DNA of 64,000 nucleotides from SZAS-7 sp964514655. GTDB taxonomy: Bacteria > Chlamydiota > Chlamydiia > Chlamydiales > FEN-1388. Below the pieces are notes generated by a model that ran no database searches, had not been told where the DNA came from, and saw only the letters and a list, made by a program, of their open reading frames with translations. Where the stretch lies: NCBI GenBank assembly GCA_964514655.1, contig CAZEQY010000001.1:221146-285145 (forward strand). The letters are read 5' to 3'. Below, in pieces: positions 26,529-35,583 of this stretch. Numbering within the stretch: the stretch's first letter is position 1; each line of letters begins with the position of its first letter. The translations under genes were made by a program, and so were the position numbers.

Positions 26529-27491
26529 CACAAATGAGCCTACAAGCTTGCCAAACTTGAGATCGTGTAAGGCTTGATTTGCTTGCTCTAAAGGATAGAC
26601 GTTGATCGTGGTATCAAGCTTTACCTTTTGAGCAAGCGCAAAAAATTCTTGCCCATCTTCTCGCGTCAGATTGGTAACAGATCGAAGTATCCGCTCGCCA
26701 TACAGTAAGTCGTACGAAAACGCCGGTATTTCACTCATGTGAATACCCGCCGAAACGACCGAACCGCCCTTTTTAACCGCTTTTAAGGCAACGGGCACAA
26801 GCTCTCCAGCCGGCGCAAAAATGATAGCGGCATCTAGCTCTTTTGGAGGAGCATCACTTGAGCCCCCAGCCCAAACAGCCCCCAGACTTTTTGCAAAATT
26901 TTGTGTTTCGGTATCACCATCTCGAGTAAAGGCATAGACCTCGCCGCCTAAATAACGCACAACCTGAGCAAGAATATGCGCAGAAGCCCCAAAGCCATAA
27001 AAGCCATAGCGTGTTGCTGTCCCACAAAGTCGTAAAGATCGATAGCCAATAAGACCTGCGCAAAGTAGCGGCGCAGCATGTAGCGGCGAGTAGTTTTCCG
27101 GAATTGAAAATATATAGTCCTCACATGCCACACAATACTCAGCATAGCCACCATTTAGCTGATAGCCCATGTAAAGACCGTTGTCGCAGAGATTTTCAGA
27201 ATGTGCCACGCAATAAGGACAATGCCCACAAGACTTTGCAAGCCACGGCACTCCAACCCGGTCACCCGCTTTAAACCGCCCCGTGTCAGCAACCACCTTA
27301 CCAACCACCTGGTGGCCCATAATCAACGGCAACTTTGGATGAGGCAATTCTCCATCATAGATATGTAGATCCGTTCTACAAACCCCGCAAGCCTCTACAT
27401 GAATCAAAACCTGGCCCACATCCGGCTTAGGAACAGGTAAATCCATTATTTGTAACGGCTTTGACGGCCCGACCAATACCATAGCGCGCAT
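26511..27491 (-). CDS. zinc-dependent alcohol dehydrogenase family protein
   Basis: The 326-aa medium-chain dehydrogenase has catalytic-zinc ligands in ACGVCRTDLHIYDGE and LIMGHQVVGKV. A structural-zinc cluster of four Cys is present (CGHCPYC…ENLC). The Rossmann domain contains YGFYGFGASAHILAQV. It is similar to NAD(P)-dependent alcohol/aldehyde dehydrogenases of the AdhP/YjgB kind; the substrate is unknown. AAAGGG precedes the ATG. It stands alone on this strand and the tRNA-Pro gene lies just upstream on the same strand. Confidence 0.88.
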   Translation of the reverse strand: MRAMVLVGPSKPLQIMDLPVPKPDVGQVLIHVEACGVCRTDLHIYDGELPHPKLPLIMGHQVVGKVVADTGRFKAGDRVGVPWLAKSCGHCPYCVAHSENLCDNGLYMGYQLNGGYAEYCVACEDYIFSIPENYSPLHAAPLLCAGLIGYRSLRLCGTATRYGFYGFGASAHILAQVVRYLGGEVYAFTRDGDTETQNFAKSLGAVWAGGSSDAPPKELDAAIIFAPAGELVPVALKAVKKGGSVVSAGIHMSEIPAFSYDLLYGERILRSVTNLTREDGQEFFALAQKVKLDTTINVYPLEQANQALHDLKFGKLVGSFVLRCSN

Positions 27492-27556
27492 ATAAACACC
27501 CTTTCTATGTCCTTGGAAAAAAGGTAACAGCTACGGTACTATTTTTGGAAAAAGAA

Positions 27557-27631
27557 TCTGGGTGAGAGGATTCGAACCTCCGACCCCTTACACCCCATGC
27601 AAGTGCGCTAGCCAAGCTGCGCTACACCCAG
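27557..27631 (-). tRNA. tRNA-Pro (anticodon GGG)
   Basis: On the minus strand the sequence folds into a full cloverleaf: 7-bp acceptor stem CTGGGTG/CACCCAG, D-arm (GCGC…GCGC), anticodon stem CTTGC/GTAAG with loop ATGGGGT (anticodon GGG, reading CCC/CCU), and T-arm with GGTTCGAATCC. Discriminator A is present and CCA is not encoded. The anticodon stem contains one G·U pair. Confidence 0.93.
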
Positions 27632-27660
27632 ATAAAAAGATACAACTATGGTAGCAGATC

Positions 27661-29337
27661 ATGAGCATTTCCCAAAAGTGGCGATTAGATGGATTATTCA
27701 ATGATGACTTTGATCGTGAGCTTTCAGCCTTCTACAGTGAGCAAGATGTAGTAAAAAAGGTTTTAGTATATCAAGGTTTGAATCAGTCGTTTCGCCAGTT
27801 TTCTTCCTATGCAAACTGCCTTTTTTCAGAAAACACGCAAAACCCAGAGGGCTTGCGGCTAAGCAGCCGCGCCTTAGAGCTAGAAAGCCTTTTACAAAAG
27901 GCCGGTGTGGCACTAGATGATGAACTTATAAAGCTTGAAGACATACAAGATCCCAAGCTACAACCCATACGCTTTTTCCTTCTTCATCGAATAGAAAATG
28001 CAAAAGCCAAAATGTCAAGCAAGATGGAAACGCTTTCGACAGATCTTGCTCTACATGGCTATCACGGCTGGTATGAGCTTTATAAGCAGGCCATCAGCAA
28101 TATGCGATGTGATGTTGATGTAGAAGATATAAAAGGCAGCTTTTCCTGCGCCCAGCTTGAACAGTTTTTTTCTCACCAAAGCCGCGAAGTGAGAAAAGGG
28201 GCCCACAAAGCTCTTGAAAAGGCCTGCAAAAAAGATGAAGCCATATTTTCACAGACACTTCGCTCCATACTTGGATTTAGACTAGAGCTCTACCGCAATA
28301 GGGGCTGGAAAAACCCTCTTCATGAGGCTTTACGCCTCAACTACATGCAGCAAACAACTCTTGATATGATGTGGAAGAAGGTGCAAGAAGCAAGTGGTCA
28401 CTTTCATCAGTTTTTAGACGAAAAGGCAAAAGTTTTTGGGCTAAACAAGCTTTCCTGGTACGACTTTGATGCACCCTATCCGGGCAGTAAGAGCAAGATT
28501 AGCTATAGCGAAGCAAGCGATCTTCTTATTAGCATTAATAATGCTGTACACCCAGATATTGGCGCCTTTACAGAGCGCTCGTTTAAAAACGCGTGGATAG
28601 AGGCTGAAAACAGACCCAAAAAGGCTCCAGGTGGATTTTGCACGCCATTTCCGGCATCTAAAGAATCGCGCATCTACATGACCTATTCTGACACCATAAA
28701 CAGCTTTTTAGTGCTAGCTCATGAGCTTGGCCACGCCTATCACAACAATGTTTGCTTTACCCTTCCGGAGCTTGCCCAACACTTTCCACTAAGCGTAGCA
28801 GAAACCGCCTCTACCACCCTTGAACTAGTAGCGCTAGATGGCCTACTCTCTAGAGCCACTACTGCCCAAGAAAAAAAGAGGCTCTACTATGAAAAGGCGC
28901 ATAGAAGCACCACCTTTTTCCTAAATATTCAGGCCCGCTTTTTCTTTGAACAGGCGCTTTTTAGTGAACAATTTCCTAGCGCAGAAAAACTCTGCCAGAT
29001 GATGGTTAAAGCGCAAAAAGAGGCCTATGGAGATCGTTTAGAGGAATATCACCCCTATTTTTGGGTGTCTAAAGTGCACTTTTATCTTACAGAATTTCCA
29101 AGCTATAACTTTCCCTACACCTTTGGATACCTACTCAGCCAGGCAATCAATGCAAGGCTAAAAAAGGACCCAACATGGTGTAAAAAGCACTACAACGACT
29201 TTTTGCAAGACACCGGACGCATGAGTGTTGAAGATCTTGTTCTAAAACACCTTGGCTACTCCCTAACTGAAGACGGCTTTTGGGATGAAGCTATCGGCAA
29301 CGCTTTAAAAGACATTAAGGAATTTATGGCCCTATGA
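27661..29337 (+). CDS. pepF: M3-family oligoendopeptidase (PepF-like)
   Basis: The 558-aa protein has the M3 active site VLAHELGHAYHN (HExxH zinc site, catalytic Glu) and, downstream, the third-ligand helix SVAETASTTLELVALDG. It also has the conserved YHPYFWVSKVHFYLTEFPSYNFPYTFGYLLS region (positions roughly 460–490) shared with PepF. It degrades short peptides in the cytoplasm. Length and motif spacing fit a slightly compact member of the 560–600-aa family. It overlaps ung by 4 bases. Confidence 0.9.
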   Translation: MSISQKWRLDGLFNDDFDRELSAFYSEQDVVKKVLVYQGLNQSFRQFSSYANCLFSENTQNPEGLRLSSRALELESLLQKAGVALDDELIKLEDIQDPKLQPIRFFLLHRIENAKAKMSSKMETLSTDLALHGYHGWYELYKQAISNMRCDVDVEDIKGSFSCAQLEQFFSHQSREVRKGAHKALEKACKKDEAIFSQTLRSILGFRLELYRNRGWKNPLHEALRLNYMQQTTLDMMWKKVQEASGHFHQFLDEKAKVFGLNKLSWYDFDAPYPGSKSKISYSEASDLLISINNAVHPDIGAFTERSFKNAWIEAENRPKKAPGGFCTPFPASKESRIYMTYSDTINSFLVLAHELGHAYHNNVCFTLPELAQHFPLSVAETASTTLELVALDGLLSRATTAQEKKRLYYEKAHRSTTFFLNIQARFFFEQALFSEQFPSAEKLCQMMVKAQKEAYGDRLEEYHPYFWVSKVHFYLTEFPSYNFPYTFGYLLSQAINARLKKDPTWCKKHYNDFLQDTGRMSVEDLVLKHLGYSLTEDGFWDEAIGNALKDIKEFMAL

Positions 29338-29996
29338 CACCATTTACCTTAGAACCCTCCTGGCAAAGGGCACTTGAAGAAGAGCTCAAAAAACCCTATC
29401 TAGAAAAGCTTGCAGCCTTTGTTAAAGAGGAGCGTCGTAGCAACGATCCCGTATATCCGCCAGAAGAGCTTGTGTTCAACGCTCTTATAAAGACCCCCTT
29501 TGATAAAGTTCGAGTGGTCATAGTTGGCCAAGACCCCTACCACGGCCCCGGGCAGGCCCACGGCCTTGCCTTTAGCGTTCCAAAGAGAATACGACCACCG
29601 CCATCTTTGCAAAACATCTTTAAAGAGCTAAGAGAAGACCTTGGCATTGCCATTCCTTCTCATGGCTGCCTCGAAAAGTGGGCCGAGCAGGGCGTGTTGC
29701 TACTTAACGTAACGCTTACTGTGCGCGAAAGCAAACCACTATCACACCACAAAAAGGGCTGGGAGCAGTTTACGGACGCCATAATCTCAAAACTTGCTAG
29801 CCGAAAAGATCCCATCATCTTTGTTCTTTGGGGAAACAATGCGAGCAAAAAATGCAGCCACATTCCGGAGCGTCACACCATACTAAAAGCCGCCCACCCA
29901 TCGCCGCTTTCTGCTTACGGAGGCTTTTTTGGCTGTCATCACTTTTCTCAGATTAACAAACTTTTAGACAAGCCTATCGACTGGCAGCTCGACTAA
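29334..29996 (+). CDS. ung: uracil-DNA glycosylase (family 1)
   Basis: The 220-aa protein has the water-activating motif VVIVGQDPYHGPGQAHGLAF (catalytic Asp) and the leucine-loop/His motif AAHPSPLSAYGGFFGCHHFS. It also has PPSLQNIFKEL and LLLNVTLTVRESK. It excises uracil from DNA to start base-excision repair. It is full length. It overlaps pepF by 4 bases upstream and the convergent Sua5-type gene by 23 bases. Confidence 0.95.
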   Translation: MTPFTLEPSWQRALEEELKKPYLEKLAAFVKEERRSNDPVYPPEELVFNALIKTPFDKVRVVIVGQDPYHGPGQAHGLAFSVPKRIRPPPSLQNIFKELREDLGIAIPSHGCLEKWAEQGVLLLNVTLTVRESKPLSHHKKGWEQFTDAIISKLASRKDPIIFVLWGNNASKKCSHIPERHTILKAAHPSPLSAYGGFFGCHHFSQINKLLDKPIDWQLD

Positions 29997-30903
29997 GGCG
30001 CTCGCGAACGGTTTTCCAAAGCCCGGTCTCAGGAAATTGCATATCCACCCACGCCTCTTGAATGTTTTCTTGATCAAGCTGGCGAAGTATCGTGTAAAGT
30101 CTGTGAGCTGCTTCATTGGCATCGCACTTTTCAGATAACAAAAAGACTTTCTTGGCATGCGGATACAGTCGATCGCCAAAGCCTATAACAGCTGGCAATA
30201 TGTTTTGAGAATCTGTAGAAAGGATAAGCCTAGCTTTTGGTGCATAGTGAGCAAGCAGCTGGCCGGGACATATCGGCTTTTCAGCATTGGCTTCAACAAT
30301 CTCTGGGATATAGCCAAGCACCTCTTTTAGACGTTCTTGCGAAATGGCTCCAAGACGAGCTATCTGCCACCTTTCATTACTATACACAAGAATTGTAGAC
30401 TCTAGACCATGCAAAGACCTTCCGCCGTCAAGAACCGGAAAGCCCTTTCCAAAATCAGCTTCCACATGCTCTCTTCTCGTGCTCGAAGGTGCGCCGCTCA
30501 AATTTGCTGAAGGCGCAACAAGGGGAGAAACTTCGTTTAGTAGCGAAAGAGCAAGTTCATGTTTTGGCATGCGAAAGGCTGCAGTTTTAAGATTGGCACG
30601 AATTTCCGGCAAGACGAGCTCTTCTTTGATTGGCAATACAAGGGTAAGGGGCCCCGGCCAAAAGGCCGCCATAAGAGATTCTAGCCCACTTGGAATTGAT
30701 GCTGCATAGTGTAGACACTCTTCGGGCTTTGCAATGTGAAGAATGAGCGGGTTGTGCGAAGGGCGCCCCTTTAGAGCAAAAATTGCTCGCACAGCATCAA
30801 GATTTGTGGCTAAAGCAGCAAGGCCATATACAGTTTCAGTCGGGATGGCTACTACCTTTCCAGAAAGCAATAAAGATTTTGCTTCTTTAATATTGATTTT
30901 CAT
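29974..30903 (-). CDS. L-threonylcarbamoyladenylate synthase (Sua5/TsaC type)
   Basis: The 309-aa protein has a YrdC/TsaC domain (about 1–185): KVVAIPTETVYGLAALATNLD near the start, KGRPSHNPLILHI, FWPGPLTLVLP, and VAPSANLSGAPSSTRREHV. A C-terminal Sua5 domain (about 205–309) begins near CPGQLLAHYAPKARLIL. It makes threonylcarbamoyl-AMP for the universal t6A tRNA modification. The two-domain Sua5 layout rather than the short TsaC layout is clear from length. Confidence 0.9.
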   Translation of the reverse strand: MKINIKEAKSLLLSGKVVAIPTETVYGLAALATNLDAVRAIFALKGRPSHNPLILHIAKPEECLHYAASIPSGLESLMAAFWPGPLTLVLPIKEELVLPEIRANLKTAAFRMPKHELALSLLNEVSPLVAPSANLSGAPSSTRREHVEADFGKGFPVLDGGRSLHGLESTILVYSNERWQIARLGAISQERLKEVLGYIPEIVEANAEKPICPGQLLAHYAPKARLILSTDSQNILPAVIGFGDRLYPHAKKVFLLSEKCDANEAAHRLYTILRQLDQENIQEAWVDMQFPETGLWKTVRERLSRAASR

Positions 30904-30978
30904 TCTCGTTATAACCTATTGAAGGAACTTAATTTATAACACACACGCAAAAAGATGTAAAACAAAATATTTTTTATG

Positions 30979-30984
30979 TATAAT
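30979..30984 (+). promoter_or_regulatory. candidate −10 box of the gene at 31018
   Basis: A perfect TATAAT sits 34 bp before the start codon in an AT-rich stretch. The hexamer 17 bp upstream (TGTAAA) is a poor −35 match. It would produce a short leader containing the GGAGG ribosome binding site at 31008–31012. Confidence 0.5.
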
Positions 30985-31017
30985 ATAAATAGAGGGGTAT
31001 CTACAGTGGAGGCATAT

Positions 31018-31425
31018 ATGGTGACAAAGGAAGAGGTTGAACAAGCGTTTCATCGTCTTTCTACATTGCGTATTGCAAGAATTGGCAGTACAGCACAAGG
31101 CCTTTTTCTGCAGCCAGTTGATCTTGGCACAAAAATTCATCTCAGCACACTAGTCTATCGCGGCGATAAATTTATCCCCCAAAGTGTTCGTGCAGCTTGC
31201 CACTCGCACCTTGAAACACCATATAGCCATATTCACACCTGGCTAAATGTTGACGAAGAGCTTTTTCAAATCACCCTACACCATGTAGGGGGCTTTGCAA
31301 ATATTGACGTAGACGAACTTCAGGAAATTGCTTCTGAATTCGAAGATGCTGCTTTTAAGTGGCGAGAAATCTTTGAAGAAAAAGACCGTCAAGATCTCGT
31401 TCATGTTCCAAGACAGTCAAAGTAA
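31018..31425 (+). CDS. hypothetical protein (135 aa)
   Basis: The start is the ATG at 31018 with GGAGG 5 bp upstream; a longer frame lacks a ribosome binding site. I do not recognise the family. The protein is soluble, His-rich in the centre (AACHSHLETPYSHIHTW, LHHVGG) and acidic near the C-terminus (DVDELQEIASEFEDAAFKWR). It has no signal peptide or membrane segment. It is a single-gene unit with its own likely promoter, and the intergenic region downstream holds DnaA-box-like repeats. Confidence 0.7.
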   Translation: MVTKEEVEQAFHRLSTLRIARIGSTAQGLFLQPVDLGTKIHLSTLVYRGDKFIPQSVRAACHSHLETPYSHIHTWLNVDEELFQITLHHVGGFANIDVDELQEIASEFEDAAFKWREIFEEKDRQDLVHVPRQSK

Positions 31426-31696
31426 CAACATCCACAGCTCTATAGAATAGAAGATTATATAGCTATCTTTCTCTTCTTCTTCTTTAGGTGCTGTGGATCT
31501 GTTTATAACCGCATTCTCTAGAGATAAAACCTCTGTCGATAACCTGATCATAACAATGTCGAGCCTTTGTCGACACTGTCAATAACCACCCTACCTGTTC
31601 ATATCTTCGCCATTTTGCCCAAGTTATCAACATGACTTATCAACAGGTAACAAGATCCTGCATATCCTGTTTGTTTTTGCACGTGCATGATGCGTG
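31426..31696. other. intergenic region with a cluster of DnaA-box-like 9-mers
   Basis: This 271-bp gap between convergent genes holds TTATCAACA twice in direct orientation (31624–31632, 31637–31645), TGTCGATAA (31534–31542) and TGTCAATAA (31577–31585). It also has an inverted pair ATCCACAGC/GCTGTGGAT (31430–31438, 31490–31498). Each is 1–3 changes from the DnaA consensus TTATCCACA or its complement. No gene or RNA fold is recognised. It may be a replication-initiation or ParB-related locus, or chance in an AT-rich gap. Confidence 0.4.
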
Positions 31697-32020
31697 TTAT
31701 TTCTTTTGCCACAAAAAAGATACTCCCAAGATTAGGAGTGTTAGGCAGCATATGGCTCCTGAAGGAAAGAACTTGGTGACATACCAGCGGTAGGCAAAGA
31801 AAAGAGCTAAAATGGTGAGCAGGCTTAAGATAGCTTTGTTACCTGCTTTTGCATAAAATCGGCCCAGGAAGAGCGATCCAATGAGCAGGATGGCAAAGAT
31901 TGTGCTCATGATGAGCGAGGCGAAGCTGCCTGCCATAAAATAGCCTGTGACGCCTCCAATAAGAAGCAAGAGGCTGTAGGCGGTTATGACTGTTTCTTGG
32001 CGATTGATCTGTTTGTTCAT
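31697..32020 (-). CDS. small membrane protein, TMEM14/UPF0136-like
   Basis: The 107-aa protein has four hydrophobic helices. The second region (LLLIGGVTGYFMAGSFASLI) matches the GGxxGyxkagSxxSL signature of TMEM14/UPF0136 proteins, which include plastid FAX1 fatty-acid exporters. Function here is unknown; a lipid-related role would be inference. It is the last gene of the thrS–parA–pGP6-like operon, overlapping the pGP6-like gene by 4 bases. Confidence 0.6.
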   Translation of the reverse strand: MNKQINRQETVITAYSLLLLIGGVTGYFMAGSFASLIMSTIFAILLIGSLFLGRFYAKAGNKAILSLLTILALFFAYRWYVTKFFPSGAICCLTLLILGVSFLWQKK

Positions 32021-32763
32021 AGCTTTCTTTTCTCCACAAAATAGAGGAACTTTTTAAGCGATGTTGCTATTTCTTGTCGATCTTCTTGATCCATTTGCTT
32101 GTCGTGGCGGTTGTAGTAGGCGATAAGGCGTTCAAGGTTTGTAAGAATGGTCTCAGAGCTCTTAACGGTGCGTTTATCTTTTGAGGGCAGCGGAAAGTGC
32201 ATGCGGATGCGCTCGAGCATCTCTTGCTTTGTTTCGCCCTTATAGTCTGAGATAATGCTTTTTTTCTGTTCTAACGGCGCCTGTCGGCTTGCCAGTGTGT
32301 ACATAACCTGGCGAGGGAGTGTTTCTGCCTTGGATTTAAGCTCTAGGGGTAATAGCTCTATGAGTTCATAGTACATCAAGAAGTTGTAAGGCGTTTGGCG
32401 GTTGCCGTATGTTGCAACGAGCCATGCGCTAAAGGCACCCTCTTTATAGGCTTTAAGGATCTTTTGTGCGCGCATAATTCGCTCGCCATGCAAGATTGCT
32501 GCCTGGTTTGTTATAGCCTTAATTTCGCTTGTGATGCTCGAGAGGGCAAGAAAATCTGAGCGAATGTCTTTTGATTCATCAAGAGAGTGTTTATGCAGGA
32601 TATCTTCAAGGCGCGCCTTTTCTAGATCAGCAAGTTCAACGGTTTTAAAGAGTCCTGAAAACCCCGTAAGATTTCCGTCTGTAGATTGTCTTGCAAGCGC
32701 CTTTACCTTTTGTGAGCCGCTATTTGAAAAGCGCCCTTCTAGTAACTCTTCTATCCTATCCAT
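32017..32763 (-). CDS. pGP6-D-like protein (chlamydial plasmid virulence protein family)
   Basis: The 248-aa helical protein is directly downstream (2 bp) of parA. The arrangement thrS–parA–pGP6-D homologue is one I recall from the Chlamydia chromosome, and pGP6-D/ParA-type pairs also occur on the chlamydial plasmid. Segments such as KAYKEGAFSAWLVATYGNRQ and TPYNFLMYYELIELLP resemble that family. Biochemical function is unknown; a role with ParA in partition or in plasmid/chromosome maintenance is inferred from neighbourhood. There is no signal or membrane segment. Confidence 0.72.
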   Translation of the reverse strand: MDRIEELLEGRFSNSGSQKVKALARQSTDGNLTGFSGLFKTVELADLEKARLEDILHKHSLDESKDIRSDFLALSSITSEIKAITNQAAILHGERIMRAQKILKAYKEGAFSAWLVATYGNRQTPYNFLMYYELIELLPLELKSKAETLPRQVMYTLASRQAPLEQKKSIISDYKGETKQEMLERIRMHFPLPSKDKRTVKSSETILTNLERLIAYYNRHDKQMDQEDRQEIATSLKKFLYFVEKRKL

Positions 32764-32765
32764 TT

Positions 32766-33536
32766 CTACTTCAACCTCTGCATGATTTCTTTGGCAAGGT
32801 CCATATAATCTTCACCTGCACGACTTACTTTTTCCAGCTTTTGCACTTCAAAAATGGGTTTTCCAAATAGCGAGGCAGAACTTACGCTCACATCGCGCCT
32901 GACTTTTGTATCAAAGCAGGCCCCAGGAAAGCTTTTTTCGATAACGCGCAAAAAGCCGTTATTATTTTTTGCTCTTGCATTCCAAAAGGAAATCACAACC
33001 CCTAGAATTTCCATGGGGTGGCGCTCGGCAATTGTTTTCATAAATTCTGAAAGCCTCTCAAGGCCTTTTACGCTATAAAATTCGCATGTAGCGCATACGA
33101 TAGCGTGGTTTGCCGCAATAAGCGCAGATTCTGTAAGCCAGCAAAGAGATGGGGGCGTGTCTATGATGATGTAGTCATAGTTTACACCTTCAAGAAGCTG
33201 CTTTAGGCGCTCGTGAGAGTAGCGATCGGCTGCCAAGGCTCCTGTAACTTCAACGCGCTCAAGCCATGTGTCTGCGGGAATCAAATCAAGGTTTTGGATG
33301 CACGTCTTTTGGATAACCTCTTTAATCCCTTTAGTTTCTAGCAAAACTGGCGCTAAGCTATCTTGAGCATCCGGGTCCAGGCCAAGTCCCATAGTAAGGT
33401 TTGCCTGTGCATCAAAGTCAACAAGTAGAACCTTTTTCTTGTGAAATTTAGCTAAAGCAGCCCCAAGATGTAAGCTTGTAGATGTTTTTGCGGTTCCGCC
33501 TTTGAAACTGCTGACAGCGAGAATCTGTTTTTTCAT
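32766..33536 (-). CDS. parA: ParA-family partition ATPase
   Basis: The 256-aa protein has the deviant Walker A motif SSFKGGTAKTSTSLHLG, Walker B-like LLVDFDAQANLTMGLGL and the second site YIIIDTPPSLCWLTESALI. It fits ParA/Soj ATPases that bind DNA non-specifically and move ParB–DNA complexes. No ParB gene is adjacent; the next gene is the pGP6-D-like one, which may be its partner. Its start overlaps the thrS stop (ATGA). Confidence 0.9.
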   Translation of the reverse strand: MKKQILAVSSFKGGTAKTSTSLHLGAALAKFHKKKVLLVDFDAQANLTMGLGLDPDAQDSLAPVLLETKGIKEVIQKTCIQNLDLIPADTWLERVEVTGALAADRYSHERLKQLLEGVNYDYIIIDTPPSLCWLTESALIAANHAIVCATCEFYSVKGLERLSEFMKTIAERHPMEILGVVISFWNARAKNNNGFLRVIEKSFPGACFDTKVRRDVSVSSASLFGKPIFEVQKLEKVSRAGEDYMDLAKEIMQRLK

Positions 33537-35491
33537 TGTTTTGTTGCCTCATGTGCTTTTTTAGACGAAAGCGCCGAGTGTAGGCTTTTTGACTTTCGTT
33601 CTTGGTTCAAGAGCTCGAGTAGTTCACTTACTTTCATTTCGCCGTGCACCTCGTTGTCGCGTGTGCGGACGTTTACTGTACTGTTTTCTACTTCTTTGTC
33701 ACCAACGGTAAGGATGTAGTTGTATTGACTTAGCTGCGCATCTCGTACCTTTTTGGATACAGATTCGCTTGTGTCATCAACATGTACGTCAAAGCCCTTA
33801 TCTGAAAATTCCTTAGCGACAGTTTGTGCATATGGAGCATGTCTATCGGCTACAGAAATAATAGCAACTTGAGATGGGCTTAGCCAGAGCGGGAATTTAC
33901 CTGCATAAAACTCAATTAAAGAACCAAAAAAGCGCTCTACTGATCCGTATATAACCCTATGGAGCATAATCGGCCTTGCGTGAGAGCCATCTTGAGCGGT
34001 GTATTCAAGCTCAAAGCGCTCCGGAAGTGACATGTCTAGCTGAATTGTGCCGCATTGCCAGCTTCTTCCTAGCGCATCGTGAATGCGCAGGTCGATCTTT
34101 GGGCCATAAAAAGCGCCGTCGCCTTCTTGGATGATATAAGGTTTTCCAAAGGTATTGAGAGCTTCTTTAAGAGCGTTTGTTGTAAATGCCCACGCTTCGT
34201 CAGAGCCTATTGTGTTTTTTTCGGGTCTAGTTGAGAGGGCAATTTCGTAGGTAAGCCCAAACGTTGAGTATATTTCGTCAACGAGCCTTAAGATGTTAAA
34301 GATTTCATCTTGAATGTCTTCCGGTTTCATAAAAATGTGCGCATCATCTTGGTGGAAGCAGCGCACGCGGAAAAGGCCGGAAAGTGAGCCAGAGGGCTCA
34401 AAGCGGTGCACATGGCCAATTTCAGCAACCCTCCAAGGAAGTTCGCGATAACTATGTTTTTTGGTCTTATAGAAGAGCATTCCCCCGGGGCAATTCATGG
34501 GCTTTACAGCAAAATCTCGCTCTTCCACGCAGCATGTATACATATGCTCGCGATAGTTATCCCAGTGGCCTGATCTCTCCCAAAGTTCTTTAATCATGAG
34601 GCTAGGGGTTTTGATTTCTACGTAGTTTGCTCGCTTGTGGCACTCTCTCCAGTATTCAAGCAGCCTGTTCCATATAATCATTCCTTTCGGGTGAATAAAG
34701 GGCATGCCTGGGGCTTCTTCTTTTAGCGAAAAGAGGTCAAGTTTTGGACCTATGATCTTGTGGTCGCGCTTTTTTGCCTCTTCAAGCTTTTGGAGGTAGT
34801 CTTTTAGAAGCTTGCGGTCAGGAAACGAGATGGCATAGATGCGTGTGAGCATTTCGTTTTTGGAGTCTCCTCTCCAGTAGGCACCTGATGTCTTAAGGAT
34901 TTTAAGGGCCTTAATTTTTCCAAGGCGAGGAAGGTGTGGGCCTCTACAAAAATCAAAAAAATCGCCCTGAGTATATCCAGAAAGTTCTTCACCATCCGGA
35001 ACTCCTTGAATTAATTCTTGCTTGTAGCGGTTGTTTGCAAATTGAGACACGGCCTCTTTTTTGGATTGAAAGACCTTTCGTTCGCTTGTATAGTTTTCTT
35101 CGCAAATTGCCTGCATTTCTTTTTCGATGCGCTCAAAATCGGCGTCGGAGATCAAAAGATCCGCAAAATCGTAGTAAAAGCCATTTTCGATCGGAGGTCC
35201 AATTGTTGGTTTTGCGTTTGGATAGAGGCGTAAAATGGCCTGAGCAAGCACGTGAGCTGATGTGTGCCAAAAAACCTCTTTTCCTTCTGGATCATCGAAT
35301 GAGAAAAACTGTATAGTGTCGCCTTCGTTGATGGGGGTGCTTAGATCGGAGAGTTTACTGTTAATGCTCACTGACACTGCTTGGTGCGGGCCTTTGAGGT
35401 TAAGCTTTTCTGCAAGGTCAAAAGCCTTTGTTCCTGGTGGAACATCCAGAGAAGAAATGCCATTTTTGGCATCTTTATACTGTATCTGCAT
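33533..35491 (-). CDS. thrS: threonyl-tRNA synthetase
   Basis: The protein is 652 aa from the ATG at 35491 with GAAGGT upstream; an open frame of 65 codons further upstream is not part of the family. Domains: TGS (about 1–62), editing domain (HTSAHVLAQAILRLYP with the zinc-like HxxxH), class II core (motif 2 FRVRCFHQDDAHIF; motif 3 PIMLHRVIYGSVERFFG) and the C-terminal anticodon-binding domain. It charges tRNA-Thr, including the tRNA-Thr(CGT) used as the island insertion site. First gene of the parA operon. Confidence 0.96.
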   Translation of the reverse strand: MQIQYKDAKNGISSLDVPPGTKAFDLAEKLNLKGPHQAVSVSINSKLSDLSTPINEGDTIQFFSFDDPEGKEVFWHTSAHVLAQAILRLYPNAKPTIGPPIENGFYYDFADLLISDADFERIEKEMQAICEENYTSERKVFQSKKEAVSQFANNRYKQELIQGVPDGEELSGYTQGDFFDFCRGPHLPRLGKIKALKILKTSGAYWRGDSKNEMLTRIYAISFPDRKLLKDYLQKLEEAKKRDHKIIGPKLDLFSLKEEAPGMPFIHPKGMIIWNRLLEYWRECHKRANYVEIKTPSLMIKELWERSGHWDNYREHMYTCCVEERDFAVKPMNCPGGMLFYKTKKHSYRELPWRVAEIGHVHRFEPSGSLSGLFRVRCFHQDDAHIFMKPEDIQDEIFNILRLVDEIYSTFGLTYEIALSTRPEKNTIGSDEAWAFTTNALKEALNTFGKPYIIQEGDGAFYGPKIDLRIHDALGRSWQCGTIQLDMSLPERFELEYTAQDGSHARPIMLHRVIYGSVERFFGSLIEFYAGKFPLWLSPSQVAIISVADRHAPYAQTVAKEFSDKGFDVHVDDTSESVSKKVRDAQLSQYNYILTVGDKEVENSTVNVRTRDNEVHGEMKVSELLELLNQERKSKSLHSALSSKKAHEATKQ

Positions 35492-35583
35492 ATGAATACC
35501 TTCATTAATAAATGACAGGCAGTATCGCAAATTTTTGTCATTTTTGTTAGAGTAAAGAAAAAGTTGAACATTGAGAGTGCCCA

